A stretch of DNA of 64,000 bases from Brettanomyces bruxellensis (taxonomy: Eukaryota; Ascomycota; Pichiomycetes; Pichiales; Pichiaceae). Below are positions 9,501 to 19,219 of this stretch, piece after piece. The notes below the pieces were generated by a model. The model did not search any database. It was not told the origin of the DNA and saw only the letters and a program-made list of their open reading frames with translations. The translations under genes were made by a program, and so were the position numbers. The stretch spans positions 687,001 to 751,000 of the forward strand of contig NC_054690.1 in assembly GCF_011074885.1 (NCBI RefSeq). The letters are read 5' to 3'. The number at the start of each line of letters is the position of its first letter. The first letter of the stretch is position 1.

Positions 9501-9649
9501 ATGTCTGCAGAGTTAAGTATATCCAAACAGCAAGCCAAAAATCCTCTTTCCTTTTGTGCACTCTTAAGTTGTTGCTCGGCTTGAGTCCTGATTTCAGCAT
9601 TGGCCTGAAGAGTCCCTAAGAAGCATTGATGTAGTGATACCACATTCAT
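6560..9649 (-). CDS. NMD5: Importin-beta family receptor, Nmd5/Sxm1 (importin-7/8) type
   Basis: Karyopherin of 1029 residues from the ATG complement at 9647-9649 (the longer frame begins with a TTG). The N-terminus fits the importin-beta N domain: HQCFLGTLQANAEIRTQAEQ, then CLIYFKNIIIKNW, and YPTEWPDF around residues 110-118; WVKSQKWAYANI and DDPQEYI are shared with Nmd5/Sxm1. A long acidic stretch lies near the C-terminus (about 905-985), typical of this subfamily. Nmd5 imports TFIIS and Hog1; Sxm1 imports Lhp1 and ribosomal proteins. The two are related paralogues in S. cerevisiae, so a single gene here may cover both and the symbol is provisional. Confidence 0.9.
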   Translation of the reverse strand: MNVVSLHQCFLGTLQANAEIRTQAEQQLKSAQKERGFLACCLDILNSADIELPVKKACLIYFKNIIIKNWRENGSIDHDEKPIVRERLLATIVHSDRSTKAIFIPILNEILVTDYPTEWPDFLDSTTRLFANPNDLDSLYTGMLCFSELCRKYRWMKNEDRSSQLDSIIKQYFSSLLQIGGQIISDSASSDSHWQLPEILKLILKSYKFVTYLDLPEPLQEEEAISNWIGFHVAVMNISLPSSAMQLDEEERHLSPWVKSQKWAYANILNIYVRYGSKGWLSDGSYTQFRALFSSSVVPELLKTYFGKIEEWRQGHRWISDASLYHIISFIEHAVTRKSSWGIIQPFLNNLISELAFPIFYPKDSVLELFEDDPQEYIMMTFTIEETSNSPVTAVRNLIATLAEKRKDTALEPILQFAYGKLNSLTSEQDTINVARQRESALRIIGCISSQLVEEQSPFKDQMEVFLSALVFPNFKSQFGFLRARTCNVSSKFSKLSFTDPNNLSVLFQGVMNCFNDSGHLPVQFEGALAIQSFIDFPQFKEALGSIIVPTTEKLLTLSGAIDSDLIPSVIQSCVENYSEQLEPFGISLTAKLSEQLMKLLEELNEAQSADPDDFDSDELGSKTNAALGIFSTLLTVLLYFENSAQKIAKLEQIYAPVLHYVLAKDLDSFFAETFEMLENTTFLTRNVSPTMWSLFEDSLRALMNSDLSLNLEDAMPALKNYMVYGASTIKTNSEYQQAMIGMVMKVFNKDGDFAPDDVMNAAELSTYIILALDSNSAGPYVPHLVKKSLEMMTFEEAEQPGNVYKIIMANVIIASLVVDPNHCLQTLIETSSTDSFFNLWNELCTSYKRVFDMKLSIMGLLSFLSIDMESLSQMNLEGVIPQFGKNLTILLTAVPKAISELEKKRKDMADTDGSNEITDEFIFGDNGEDSDEDENNEQENRDLAEAAETGGFVLDDDYIEQFGFATDDTFDEDPYANTPLDNLNIFKTFKDFILSVQASDSNKYSSIISQLNPEQMDTISNIVQIASN

Positions 9650-10420
9650 ATTCGGTTTGTACTTCAATCAAATGTTGAAAGCGAAAGGCTCTTGTTGATT
9701 TTTTCGCCGATCTTGACTCACTTAAGTAGTCCGGTTCGCAGAATAATAGAAGAAAGTATCATGAAGAAGAGAAATGTACCATGGTAGTAACAGGGTCTGA
9801 GAAGAAAAATTTTTGATGGATTCGCTTATTTTAGTTTTTGCAATTACCTTTCATTATTGGAAAGGATTTTTCACCTTAGTAATAATTAAATACAACAGTA
9901 TTTCCATGATAATGAAGTATTTTTTTTGATCCTTTGAACAAGTGATCAATTTGATAATGAATATTTATGACGTTGATTTTTATTCCTCTTTGGTAGGAGT
10001 GTTTGTGATCATTACCTTGATATTCCATGCTCATCTTATTTATCCTGTACTTAAAAAGTGTTCAGATTAAGGTATTTATTGGCAAAAAAAGGTATCTTTT
10101 CTCGTGTCAAGTAAGTATTTCATGGAGTGTTTAAATGATATCATTTGGCTAATAAATATATCTGATGCATATTAAGTGCTATCTGCGAATTTATCACCAA
10201 TACCAAGGATTTTCAACGCGGAGTAGGTCAAAAAAAAAAAAAAAAAAAAAAAAAAAATAGCTATTTTGAAGATCATCATTAACCATCGAAATTTTTCCGC
10301 TCTACTTTTTGTCTTACCGAAATTGTTTTCAAATACCTTCATACTAATATGTTAAAAAGGTTGCAAAATTAACATACAGGATAGTTACATTTTGTATTGA
10401 CATAAATCTTGGTGGCAAAA
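9650..10420. promoter_or_regulatory. Divergent intergenic NMD5-like / NPA3
   Basis: 771 bp shared upstream region of two divergent genes. It contains a 28-nt A homopolymer at 10230-10257, probably a nucleosome-depleting tract, about 165 bp before NPA3. No open frame or RNA gene is recognisable. Confidence 0.45.
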
Positions 10421-11764
10421 ATGACCGAAGAAATTGAAGAGAAGAAGGTGGAACCTTCGAAAATACCAGAAGAATCAAAGGCAAACACAGAAAGTAATCC
10501 AGATACTAATGCAAAACAGGCTAATAACCAACAGGAAAATGAAAAGCAGAGAAAGCCTCCAGTTATCATCTGTGTTGGAATGGCAGGATCAGGAAAGACT
10601 ACATTTATGCAAAGGTTGAATTCATATCTACACAGCAAAAAGGAGCCACCTTATGTAATCAATTTGGATCCAGCAGTAATGAGTGTTCCTTTCGGCTGCA
10701 ATATTGATATTAGGGATTCAATAAACTATAAAAAGGTCATGGAAACATACAATCTTGGACCTAATGGGGCTATTGTGACCTCGCTTAACTTGTTTGCAAC
10801 AAAAATCGATCAAGTCTTAGGTCTGGTAGACAAAAGATCATCTAGTTTCAAGCATTGTATAATAGACACACCAGGTCAAATTGAATGCTTTGTTTGGTCG
10901 GCATCTGGAACTATTGTTACTGAATCGTTTGCCTCTGAGTTTCCAACGATTCTTGCATATATTATAGACACACCAAGAACAGCTTCACCTACAACATTCA
11001 TGTCGAATATGCTCTATGCCTGCTCTATATTGTACAAAACTAAACTTCCGATGATTTTGGTTTTTAACAAAACCGACGTTAAGAGTGCAGACTTTGCAAA
11101 GAAATGGATGACCGATTTTGAGGCTTTCCAAGCTGCCTTAGAACGTAATATCGAGCTTAGCGACGAAACATCTGAAGGCTCTGGCTATATGGCTTCTTTA
11201 GTTAATTCGATGAGTCTTGTTCTTGAAGAGTTTTATTCCACGCTTGACGCAGTTAGCTGTTCGGCGTATACAGGTGAGGGCTTTGATGACTTTTTGAAGG
11301 CAGTTGATTCTAAAGTGGATGAGTACAACGATATTTACGTGAAGGAAAGGGAGAGAATTTTGAAGAATAGAAAGAAGAGAGAACAGAAGAGAAAGGAGCA
11401 AAATCTGGCACGTATGATGTCAGACATGGGTCTTGATGATAAGAAAGGTGGTTCCAAGAGTGATGAAGTCAACCCAGATTCCGAAGTGTCGAGAACTGAA
11501 AGAGTGGATGTTCTGTCTGATTTATCGTCTTCCTCAGATGACGACGATGAGATTGAAGCTCAGATCAAGGAGGATGAAGCAAATGGATATGAAAATGGTA
11601 TTATAAATCTTGAAGATGAAGAAGATGAGAAACAACAGGAGGATAAAATATCTGCAGCTAAAAATGCTATTCAGGAAAGGTACAAAAAGGCTATGGGAAA
11701 GGGTGTTGACAGCTCTAAAATAGCGGAGGATATTGCCAGCTACATTCGTGAGAACCGGGGGTAA
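10421..11764 (+). CDS. NPA3: GPN-loop GTPase Npa3 (Gpn1)
   Basis: Cytoplasmic GPN-loop GTPase required for assembly and nuclear import of RNA polymerase II. The ATG at 10421 gives 447 residues; the open frame reaches back to a TTG at 10409, which I do not use. Walker A is [10 protein letters not shown] (about 53-62), the diagnostic Gly-Pro-Asn is in NLGPNGAIV (113-115), the switch motif is IIDTPGQIE, and the guanine-specificity motif is FNKTD. A Glu/Asn/Gln-rich N-terminal extension of about 45 residues precedes the G domain; the C-terminal third is charged with a basic coiled coil and an acidic Ser/Asp stretch, as in yeast Npa3 (385 residues). It is convergent with the next gene, 52 bp away. 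Confidence 0.96.
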   Translation: MTEEIEEKKVEPSKIPEESKANTESNPDTNAKQANNQQENEKQRKPPVIICVGMAGSGKTTFMQRLNSYLHSKKEPPYVINLDPAVMSVPFGCNIDIRDSINYKKVMETYNLGPNGAIVTSLNLFATKIDQVLGLVDKRSSSFKHCIIDTPGQIECFVWSASGTIVTESFASEFPTILAYIIDTPRTASPTTFMSNMLYACSILYKTKLPMILVFNKTDVKSADFAKKWMTDFEAFQAALERNIELSDETSEGSGYMASLVNSMSLVLEEFYSTLDAVSCSAYTGEGFDDFLKAVDSKVDEYNDIYVKERERILKNRKKREQKRKEQNLARMMSDMGLDDKKGGSKSDEVNPDSEVSRTERVDVLSDLSSSSDDDDEIEAQIKEDEANGYENGIINLEDEEDEKQQEDKISAAKNAIQERYKKAMGKGVDSSKIAEDIASYIRENRG

Positions 11765-11816
11765 TGCTTTATTTGTGTATAATATGTACAAGTTGTTGAA
11801 TTAAGGCTTTATACAT

Positions 11817-12785
11817 TTAAACAAGTCTTTTTGATTGCAATTTAATTTTATGTGGTGTATCTCTGCTTTCAGCTTGTTTGTGTGTCAATACCAAGTTTCC
11901 GTTTTGCATTTTAGTAACATGAACTAGGCCTAACGTTGCAAGTGTGTATAAATTATCAGCCATTATCTTGTCCTCGTTTGTTGTACTGTCGTTGGGCCTC
12001 TTCACAAGCGTTATAACTGGGAATTTAGGGGCATTAAGAATGCAACCGGATGCTTTAAAATATTTGGTAAATTTGGAAGAGAATTCGTGCAAGAAAAAGG
12101 ATGATTTCCTAAATCCTAATTCTGTCATGTGAATAACAAAAACCTCCTGGTGCTCTTGCATTCCATACAAAAAAGTAAAAGCAATCTTTTTGTTCAAACC
12201 TGCGTTGGTGAAATATTTTGTAAGCAAGGATGGCTTTTTCAAAATAGAATAATCCTGAAGTAATTGGTAGTCATTCGGATCAATACAGTTAATACGTTTT
12301 CCATAAATATTGATATTATACTCCTTGTTTGTCTGTTCAATAAAGTTAACAAGCTCTTTGATTGGTATTGATGCCACCGATTCTGTCCTTAAAATGATGC
12401 TGACAGGAAATTCAGATATCTTGGCCGATATGTTTTTTAAATTTCTATTATCTCCAAACGGATCAGCTTTCAACCTGTTTTGAAGTCCAAGCATTCCTGA
12501 GGGTAGGCTGAAATGGGAAGCCTCGTAACTTTGATTTATATCTCTTACTAAGTTTCTGCTTACTTTTTCTTTGTGCGTGTGCTTTATATCCCTAATCGAA
12601 GTCTCTGAATGTTTGATTTCACTACTAGAAGTATGGCTTCGAATTCGCTCATTTCTCCTAGCAGACGAAAAGGCTCTATCACTTGTTATGACATCTTCCA
12701 AAAAATAACTTTTGAATAAAATGCACTTGCCGTTGCAGATCCTATTAATATATTTCAAGGCAGTTCCGTATCGAAAAGAAGACAT
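11817..12785 (-). CDS. Probable mitochondrial protein, possibly Aim23-like (IF3 family)
   Basis: 322 residues, clean ATG. The N-terminus is basic, hydroxylated and poor in acidic residues (first about 35), compatible with a mitochondrial presequence, followed by a Ser/His/Lys-rich linker. The C-terminal half (about 120-300) alternates hydrophobic strands and helices, e.g. FPVSIILRTESVASIPIKEL, NINIYGKRINCID and KKIAFTFLYGMQEHQEVFV. The last resembles the point where Aim23 and bacterial IF3 begin their C domain (a K-x-I-x-(F/W) strand followed by a helix). That would make it the mitochondrial translation initiation factor 3, but the similarity is weak and I do not assign the symbol. It is certainly a real gene by length and position. 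Confidence 0.6.
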   Translation of the reverse strand: MSSFRYGTALKYINRICNGKCILFKSYFLEDVITSDRAFSSARRNERIRSHTSSSEIKHSETSIRDIKHTHKEKVSRNLVRDINQSYEASHFSLPSGMLGLQNRLKADPFGDNRNLKNISAKISEFPVSIILRTESVASIPIKELVNFIEQTNKEYNINIYGKRINCIDPNDYQLLQDYSILKKPSLLTKYFTNAGLNKKIAFTFLYGMQEHQEVFVIHMTELGFRKSSFFLHEFSSKFTKYFKASGCILNAPKFPVITLVKRPNDSTTNEDKIMADNLYTLATLGLVHVTKMQNGNLVLTHKQAESRDTPHKIKLQSKRLV

Positions 12786-13368
12786 TACTCATAAGTTGTA
12801 AAACCTGCCTGTTTTAAAGTGTTGGCTTGTTATAAATCAACTATTTAATGAAAATTTTAGATTAATACGAAAAACAAGTAGATCCGAAGAAAAAAGTAAG
12901 AAGAAAAAAATTGCGATCAAACGAGAAAATATTCCTTACATTTAGGATATAGATAACATAGAAAGGAATAGACTCGCAGTAAAAAACTTCAAAGGGTACA
13001 CTTTTGATAGAGAAAGAATTATATAAAGGAAGTGACCTGTAATAAACTAAATTGTCCTTTTTGTTTTTCACTTACTATACGAAAACATACTTTAAAATAT
13101 TGACAATTGGTACCGTCACAAAAGATCATGAAATGGGGTTTTATCAGGAAGATAAGAAGCAGAGTGAGACAAAAAAAAAAAAAAAAAAGCCGACGATTAC
13201 CGTTGCAGGTTCGCTCCTTAAGATCTTACATCTTCGGTGATAATTACTGATTTCGCAGAGTATAAATAATTTACACAAGTACTTCATAAAAATTATCCCT
13301 TCGGTCAATCGAAATTGTCATTTCATTTGTTTCTAATCTATCAAGCACTTATCATAAATAATATTAAA
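12786..13368. promoter_or_regulatory. Divergent intergenic AIM23-like / URC4
   Basis: 583 bp. It holds an A-rich run (about 13171-13188) and short open frames on both strands (12862-13071 minus, 13052-13240 plus) of low complexity that look random. No regulatory site can be named with confidence. Confidence 0.4.
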
Positions 13369-14718
13369 ATGGTCGATATTAGGGAGAAGCTTGATGCACT
13401 CTACTCAATCAAATCAGTTCGTGAGACAAACGCTCATACTAAGCACTTGCTTGAGAGGAATGAACTTACAAATTTTAATATAGATAAATCAAAGTTGGAC
13501 TCTACAGCTGAATTTGTGATTCAAACAATCCGGGAATCATTTCCTACCAATGAAACACTCCTTTCGATTCCGATCCATGGTAGATACCAGCAATTCGAAA
13601 GTGACGGAAAGAAGCGATTGACTAATATAATTGAGACAGAATTCAAGAATTTAAATGATTTGGAAATCTGTAAAAAACTTGTCGATCTTTTTATGGTGAG
13701 CGTCTTGTTGGATGCCGGTGCTGGAAATGTATGGAAATATAAAGAGGTGGATGGGACAACACAGTCAAGATCTGAAGGATTGGCAGTTGCCAGCCTTCAT
13801 ATGTTTGCAGATGGATTGTTCAGTGATGATAAGAAGGATCCATTTGTAGTCAATGGATCCAAGTTAAGTAGTCTGACTGAAAAGAAATTACAGGATGGAC
13901 TTCAGGTGACATCGGCAAATCCAATATCTGGCTTTGAGGGAAGATTTGAGCTTTTGCACAAGCTTGGTGACACATTATCCGCCAACAAAGCTTTATTTGG
14001 AACAGATGGAAGACCAGGAAATCTGATTGATTATCTTCTTAATAACAAATTGCTCGAAGGGCCAAAAGATGGAAAATATAAGATAGATTTACAGGATTTG
14101 TGGCTATGTCTTGTGAAAGGTTTACAACCAATATGGCCCACTGAAGGCAGAGTTCAGATTTGTGGAGAGTATATTGGTGATGTCTGGTTTTTGCAAAGTA
14201 GAAAGAAGTTAGCCCAGCAGAAATTTGGAACACCGAATCCTCCCGAATGGACGTATGCTGTCACTTTCCACAAGTTACTCCAGTGGTTAACCTACTCACT
14301 CATGCTGCCTCTAAAAAAATATGGGCACTTTGAGATCACGCATTGCGAGTATATGACAGGGCTTCCTGAATATAGGAATGGTGGTCTATTTGTTGACTCT
14401 GGTGTTTTAACTTTGAAGCCTGAACAGAAAGAAAAAGGTCTTGCTTTGAGTGTGAAACTTAAGACCAACGTTTCAATTCCAACATATGTTCCCGATGATG
14501 ACGTGATTGTCGAGTGGAGATCGTGCACAATTTGCCTATTGGATGAATTATTAGTTCTTGTTAATCATAAATTGCAAATAACTGGAACCAAGTACGAATT
14601 AACGCTCCCTCAGCTAATTGAAGCTGGATCATGGAAATCTGGACGGAGAATTGCAAAACAGTTCAGGAAAAATGGGGGACCTCCAATTGAGTTGCATGCT
14701 GATGGTACTGTTTTCTGA
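13369..14718 (+). CDS. URC4: Urc4-like protein (DUF1688), uracil catabolism
   Basis: DUF1688 family protein, 449 residues from the ATG at 13369 (the longer frame begins at a non-ATG codon 18 codons upstream). Recognisable blocks: TAEFVIQTIRESFP, SIPIHGRYQQFE, LLDAGAGNVWKY, RSEGLAVASLHMFADGLFS, FEGRFELLHKLGD and near the end EAGSWKSGRRIAKQFR. Urc4 was defined genetically in Lachancea kluyveri as a component of the URC pathway, which lets yeasts use uracil as nitrogen source; its biochemical step is not settled. S. cerevisiae lacks it. No other URC gene lies in this window, so there is no pathway cluster here. Confidence 0.88.
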   Translation: MVDIREKLDALYSIKSVRETNAHTKHLLERNELTNFNIDKSKLDSTAEFVIQTIRESFPTNETLLSIPIHGRYQQFESDGKKRLTNIIETEFKNLNDLEICKKLVDLFMVSVLLDAGAGNVWKYKEVDGTTQSRSEGLAVASLHMFADGLFSDDKKDPFVVNGSKLSSLTEKKLQDGLQVTSANPISGFEGRFELLHKLGDTLSANKALFGTDGRPGNLIDYLLNNKLLEGPKDGKYKIDLQDLWLCLVKGLQPIWPTEGRVQICGEYIGDVWFLQSRKKLAQQKFGTPNPPEWTYAVTFHKLLQWLTYSLMLPLKKYGHFEITHCEYMTGLPEYRNGGLFVDSGVLTLKPEQKEKGLALSVKLKTNVSIPTYVPDDDVIVEWRSCTICLLDELLVLVNHKLQITGTKYELTLPQLIEAGSWKSGRRIAKQFRKNGGPPIELHADGTVF

Positions 14719-14848
14719 TGTGCTTATATAATATACTAGTTAGTGATCAAATCAATTAATCATCTTTAGACTACGTACATGTGCAATGGTGCGAGGATGT
14801 AGCAGTAATCAAAAAATATTTGAGCCGGTAAAAATTTACAAATTGCAT

Positions 14849-14907
14849 ATCACGTGATTTTAGTAGAGGCTTATAACCCCTCTGCAATTTTTGTGCAATT
14901 TTTTTTT
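14849..14907 (+). promoter_or_regulatory. RPS20 promoter elements: CACGTG, AACCCC, T tract
   Basis: ATCACGTGAT palindrome (CACGTG 14851-14856, 227 nt before the RPS20 ATG), AACCCC at 14875-14880 and a T9 run at 14899-14907. Order and spacing match the RPS12 promoter. A Cbf1-type factor with a second factor at AACCC is a reasonable guess. Confidence 0.6.
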
Positions 14908-15083
14908 ACGTTCACCCTCGCTCACAATTTTTCATATGTGCTCCGGGGGGTCAAGAAAATGAGAAGTTGAAATCTACAATACTTACTCAATGAACACTAG
15001 AAAGTCTTTGATTTTTCTCTCCCTTCTTCAGACGCCTCTATAAAGAATTCACGTATTGAATCAACTTTAACACAACCATCAAA

Positions 15084-15428
15084 ATGTCGGACGAGAAAAA
15101 AGCAGTTCCACAGGAAGAGATCCACAAGATCAGAATTTCATTGGTTTCCACCAAGGTTAAGCAGTTGGAGGAAGTCTGCCAGGGTATTATCGACAATGCC
15201 GCACGTGAGCACTTGTACCACAAGGGACCAGTTAGAATGCCAACCAAGGTTTTGTCTATTGCCACCAGAAAGACACCAAACGGTGAGGGTTCCAAGACTT
15301 GGGAGCACTACGAGATGAGAATCCACAAGAGATACGTCGACTTGCACGCTCCAGCTTCTTCTGTTAAGAGAATCACTCAGATCACCATTGTTCCAGGTAT
15401 CAATGTTGAGGTCACCATTGCTGCTTAA
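15084..15428 (+). CDS. RPS20: 40S ribosomal protein S20 (uS10)
   Basis: 114-residue small-subunit protein uS10 (ScRps20: 121). Diagnostic stretches: [56 protein letters not shown] and the C-terminal [14 protein letters not shown]. Intronless, ATG at 15084 in AAAATGTC context. Highly biased codons (GGT, CCA, AAG, AGA). The pyrimidine-rich leader (about 15013-15035) and the CACGTG module upstream fit a ribosomal-protein regulon gene. Confidence 0.98.
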   Translation: MSDEKKAVPQEEIHKIRISLVSTKVKQLEEVCQGIIDNAAREHLYHKGPVRMPTKVLSIATRKTPNGEGSKTWEHYEMRIHKRYVDLHAPASSVKRITQITIVPGINVEVTIAA

Positions 15429-16945
15429 ATGCGCTCTTTGGTAATTTCATAAGATTAAAGGGTTTTCCGTAACTATGGCGCTTTTATTTTGAACCGGGTG
15501 GGTTTGCTTTATCGTTGCTTTGCAGATTGATATTATACTGCTATCATATCAAACTTTGTGTTGGGAAAGTCTTCTCGTTGAGGTTTTATTCAGTTACTTT
15601 AGGCATACCGTGTATTCGTAAGAATGGATACATGAGACGTTGCGGTAATGCTATCAGTGGCTGGTGGCCACCAGCGATAAGTTCTTTTTTTCAGCCTCAG
15701 TGATGAGTTGTGTCATTTTGCGTGTATATTTTATAATCTATCTACGGAATAAATGGCCGGTTAATGTTAAATGTTTGGTAATATGTTTTATGCTTTCTTA
15801 TAGGGAAGTTGTAATGAGTTGTAATGTTAATGCTTTATTGGTCTGCTTTGACCTTTTTCGACGGTTACTGAAAGTGAGATGCATAACAATGTACCATTTC
15901 AGTCAAGCCTTTAACATTTATAGAGCTCTCGATACGTTTTGTACATCTACATTCTATCACTTTTTCCAGCAATGAGCCTGGCTAGAAATGTTCTTTGATT
16001 CAAATTTTAGTCCTCACTCAGGCCCCCAAAAAAAAACTTTCAGAAATTCAACACCCTTTTTTTATTTGTTCTTAATCCGGAGTTATTACGAAGCCGCTAG
16101 AGTTCGGGGGCTCTGAATTCAACCACAGAAAATCTAAAGTGAAAATTTATAGCGGTTTTAGGCATCACCCATATTCCTGGGTATTATGTATTAACATACC
16201 GCGTTTCCCTGCACGCATATTTGACAACTAATCTGAGCCCAGACATGTATTGTGGGTAAACAAAGTAATCGATAATAATTGCTTGCCGTATGTTACCGTT
16301 CAACAATGATCTCTAAAGTATTTATTCACATTTTCTAAATTCCATACAAGTACTTTATTACATCACTGTTGGTATCCCGAAGATGAACCCACCAATTTGT
16401 ATATTCTTTTGTTTGGATTTTTCACTTACTGAAACCTGACTATTACTTTTATCTTGGAATCTGATAATAACTACTGTATCACCTTTATTAACTTCTCTAC
16501 GTAGCGGCTTCTGCAGCAGGAAATTCAAATTTTGTCCACGGCTTAATTACACGAACAACAGAGCTACGTTACAGTACATTATTTAAATTCATCGCTGTTA
16601 TGTATCCTATTCAAGCAAGCTTTGAGACGGATCTAGATTTGCTATTATTATTATTTTTTTTTTCCAGTCACCATTTCTTACTTATTTATGCCACAAAGGA
16701 TCATATCTTCAAAAATCTTACGTATTGTTTATGTATATTTGGATGGTTTTTCCATCTCACTATTTTACCTTTTTTTTTTTTTTTCGCTGTTTTCTTCCAA
16801 TCAGACTGATCTTTAGAGCATTAATCCTCGCACCCTACGTGTGTCCTTTCTTCTTCTTCTCTGCTCGAAGCATTTAAATTTCGTCTTTGCTTTCCTTCCA
16901 AATCATATTCTCTTGCTTTAGCCACGCTCTACTGCTCTGCAAGTC
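15429..16945. other. Long intergenic RPS20 to VRG4, with a 16-bp palindrome
   Basis: 1.5 kb without a convincing gene. It includes the RPS20 3' region and the VRG4 promoter. A perfect 16-bp palindrome GCTGGTGGCCACCAGC lies at 15660-15675. Short frames (15664-15975 from a GTG, 15515-15703, 16600-16809) are hydrophobic/low-complexity and lack protein character. Near VRG4 the strand is strongly pyrimidine-rich (16770-16870), as expected for the leader of a well-expressed gene. I see no tRNA or snRNA signature. Confidence 0.45.
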
Positions 16946-17995
16946 ATGACTTCGGAAAAAACACCTTATGCCGTGTCCCAAAAGGAAAGCTCTCCTTATG
17001 GAGGAGCTCCAGCCAAACGCGATAGTGGAGTGTTTTGGCAGGCAATTGCCAACTCCGGCCCAATATCTATTCTTTCATACTGTCTGTCTTCCATCCTTAT
17101 GACAACAACGAATAAATATGTTGTCTCTGGCTATCACTTTAACCTGAACTTTGTTTTGTTGGCCGTCCAGTCCATTGTCTGCATTTTGGTCATTTCAACT
17201 CTTAAGTTCTTTGGGGTCATTACTTACAGGAAGTTTAACAAAAACGAGGCCAAAAAATGGTCTCCTATTGCCTTTTTGTTGGTCCTTATGATTTACACCT
17301 CATCAAAGGCTTTGAGATATTTGTCCATTCCAGTCTACACTATCTTCAAGAACTTAACCATCATCTTGATCGCTTATGGTGAGGTCATCTGGTTTGGAGG
17401 TGAGGTTACTCCAATGGCTTTAGGATCGTTCTTTTTGATGGTTTTTTCTTCTGTTGTTGCTTGCTTTGGTGACAAGAATTCTGAAGGAGCTCTGAACTTG
17501 AATATCGGTTACGTTTGGATGTTTACAAACTGTTTTGCATCCGCTTCATTTGTGTTATTCATGAGGAAGAGAATCAAGTTGACCAACTTTAAGGATTTTG
17601 ATACCATGTACTATAACAACATATTGTCGATTCCTATTCTTTTGGTCGCTTCGATTCTTCTTGAGGACTGGTCTCCAGAGAACTTGAACAGAAACTTCCC
17701 TCCTGACAATCGTCTTGCTGTTATTTCTGCCATGATCTTCTCTGGTGCTTCTTCGGTTGGAATTTCTTATTGCTCTGGTTGGTGTATTAGAGTTACATCA
17801 TCTACTACTTATTCTATGGTTGGTGCTCTCAACAAGCTTCCTATTGCATTGTCTGGTTTGATCTTTTTCGATGCTCCTATCAACTTCTTCTCTGTTTCAT
17901 CCATTTTCATTGGTTTTGCTGCAGGTGTTCTCTACGCCGTTGCCAAGCAAAAGCAAAAGGAGGAGCAGCACAGGAAAGAGCAGTTGCCTAAATAA
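16946..17995 (+). CDS. VRG4: Golgi GDP-mannose transporter Vrg4 (GMT1)
   Basis: Nucleotide-sugar antiporter that brings GDP-mannose into the Golgi lumen for mannosylation. 349 residues (ScVrg4: 337), about ten hydrophobic helices. The two GDP-mannose signatures are present: YYNN at 222-225 (FYNN in most homologues, so Phe to Tyr here) and GALNK at 293-297. [17 protein letters not shown] (53-69) is the conserved first-helix region. Codon use is biased toward GTT/GTC, TTG, TCT, fitting good expression. The C-terminal Lys/Gln-rich tail (334-349) faces the cytosol and matches the retrieval tail of fungal homologues. Confidence 0.97.
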   Translation: MTSEKTPYAVSQKESSPYGGAPAKRDSGVFWQAIANSGPISILSYCLSSILMTTTNKYVVSGYHFNLNFVLLAVQSIVCILVISTLKFFGVITYRKFNKNEAKKWSPIAFLLVLMIYTSSKALRYLSIPVYTIFKNLTIILIAYGEVIWFGGEVTPMALGSFFLMVFSSVVACFGDKNSEGALNLNIGYVWMFTNCFASASFVLFMRKRIKLTNFKDFDTMYYNNILSIPILLVASILLEDWSPENLNRNFPPDNRLAVISAMIFSGASSVGISYCSGWCIRVTSSTTYSMVGALNKLPIALSGLIFFDAPINFFSVSSIFIGFAAGVLYAVAKQKQKEEQHRKEQLPK

Positions 17996-18295
17996 GCATG
18001 AACTACTTCTGATTCTCGTTTACTTTACGGCGTGTTTATATTTCTAAAATATGAAAAAGATCCCAACTGTTGGTTTGAGTTGTGTCTTTTTTTGCCTGCT
18101 CTTGGACTATGGCTCTCATTGACTCATCAGTATTCATACGTCATACATTATAATATATGTGTTTGATATTTTGCTTTTTAACTGTATTCTTCGTATATAT
18201 GTGTGTGCTCTTACTCTTCTGCATTTGCATTCTTTTTCAACATCTAAAGTACACCGCTGTTTGGTAGAGCAGGTGGAGGCTATTCCTCCTCAAAT
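17996..18295. other. Convergent intergenic VRG4/BNA6
   Basis: 300 bp between convergent genes with T- and AT-rich 3'-end-like sequence. Nothing else seen. Confidence 0.45.
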
Positions 18296-19219
18296 TTAAA
18301 AATACTTGTTGTGTCTGATTTTCAAGCTGAAGTCAATAATCCCACAACCCTGATGAACAGAAGACGTGGAGTAAATATCGATATCATTGCATAGGTACTT
18401 TCCGATGTTTTCAAGCTTAAGCCCACCACTACATTCTAATAAAAAGTGGTTCGCAGGAAATAAATCTGTTTTCAACTGGCGTGCTGCTTTACGTAAAGCA
18501 GATGGGTTGAAATTGTCAAGCATTACAATATCGGCGCCAGCCTCGATTGCTTCCCTGGCCTCGGCTTCATTACGCACCTCCACCTCTATCTTAAGTGCAA
18601 ATCCTCCGACACGTTTTGCCCTCTTGATTGCCTTTGTAATAGAGCCAGTGGCCCAGATATGGTTATCCTTGAGCATTATCATGGATGACAAATCGTATCG
18701 ATGAGGATCAACACCACCGACCATCATCGAATACTTTTCCAAAAGACGTAATCCTGGGGTGGTTTTCCTTGTTCCTCCAATAATCCCTCTGTATCCAATA
18801 TCTCGAGCCGCCTGGATTGTTTTATACGACTGTGTGGCAATTCCAGAACTTCTTGCCAAAATATTCAAAGCCAACCTTTCCGCCTGAAGGATGTTTTTAA
18901 CAGGTCCTGTGACTTCAGCAACTTTTATCCTACCATTTTCAACTTCGGAAGCTTTAATAAAAGACCCCTCTTCATAAAACCATATAGCCTCCACTTTGCA
19001 TTGCCTAAAAACTTCTTTGACAAAAGGGACACCACACAACACACCATCAGCTTTGCATAATAAATCCGCCTTTTGGATCCCTGATCCAACAACATATCCT
19101 CCATAGTCAAATGATGGAATGTCTTCCTGAAGCCAAGAAGTCACCTGACTTTTCCAACCAGAAGACTCCAGGAGAAGATCACTAAATTTCTCGGGTGTAT
19201 TTTCTTTGTTGTCGGTCAT
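18296..19219 (-). CDS. BNA6: Nicotinate-nucleotide pyrophosphorylase (quinolinate phosphoribosyltransferase)
   Basis: De novo NAD synthesis enzyme: quinolinate + PRPP to nicotinate mononucleotide + CO2 + PPi. 307 residues (ScBna6: 295). Key motifs: [11 protein letters not shown] (about 137-147), [17 protein letters not shown] (about 168-184, the basic substrate pocket), IMLKDNHIW (about 206-214), [16 protein letters not shown] and LECSGGL. It is complete, with an ATG complement at 19217-19219. A perfect 18-bp palindrome (18484-18501) lies inside the coding region. BNA6 and CNN1 are neighbours on S. cerevisiae chromosome VI; here they are about 10 kb apart with ECO1, another chromosome VI right-arm gene, between them. 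Confidence 0.97.
   Translation of the reverse strand: MTDNKENTPEKFSDLLLESSGWKSQVTSWLQEDIPSFDYGGYVVGSGIQKADLLCKADGVLCGVPFVKEVFRQCKVEAIWFYEEGSFIKASEVENGRIKVAEVTGPVKNILQAERLALNILARSSGIATQSYKTIQAARDIGYRGIIGGTRKTTPGLRLLEKYSMMVGGVDPHRYDLSSMIMLKDNHIWATGSITKAIKRAKRVGGFALKIEVEVRNEAEAREAIEAGADIVMLDNFNPSALRKAARQLKTDLFPANHFLLECSGGLKLENIGKYLCNDIDIYSTSSVHQGCGIIDFSLKIRHNKYF

Noticed and set aside
10411..10419. GGTGGCAAA, the Rpn4 proteasome element, just before NPA3
   Set aside because: It abuts the NPA3 ATG, inside the transcribed leader, and NPA3 is not a proteasome gene; chance match.
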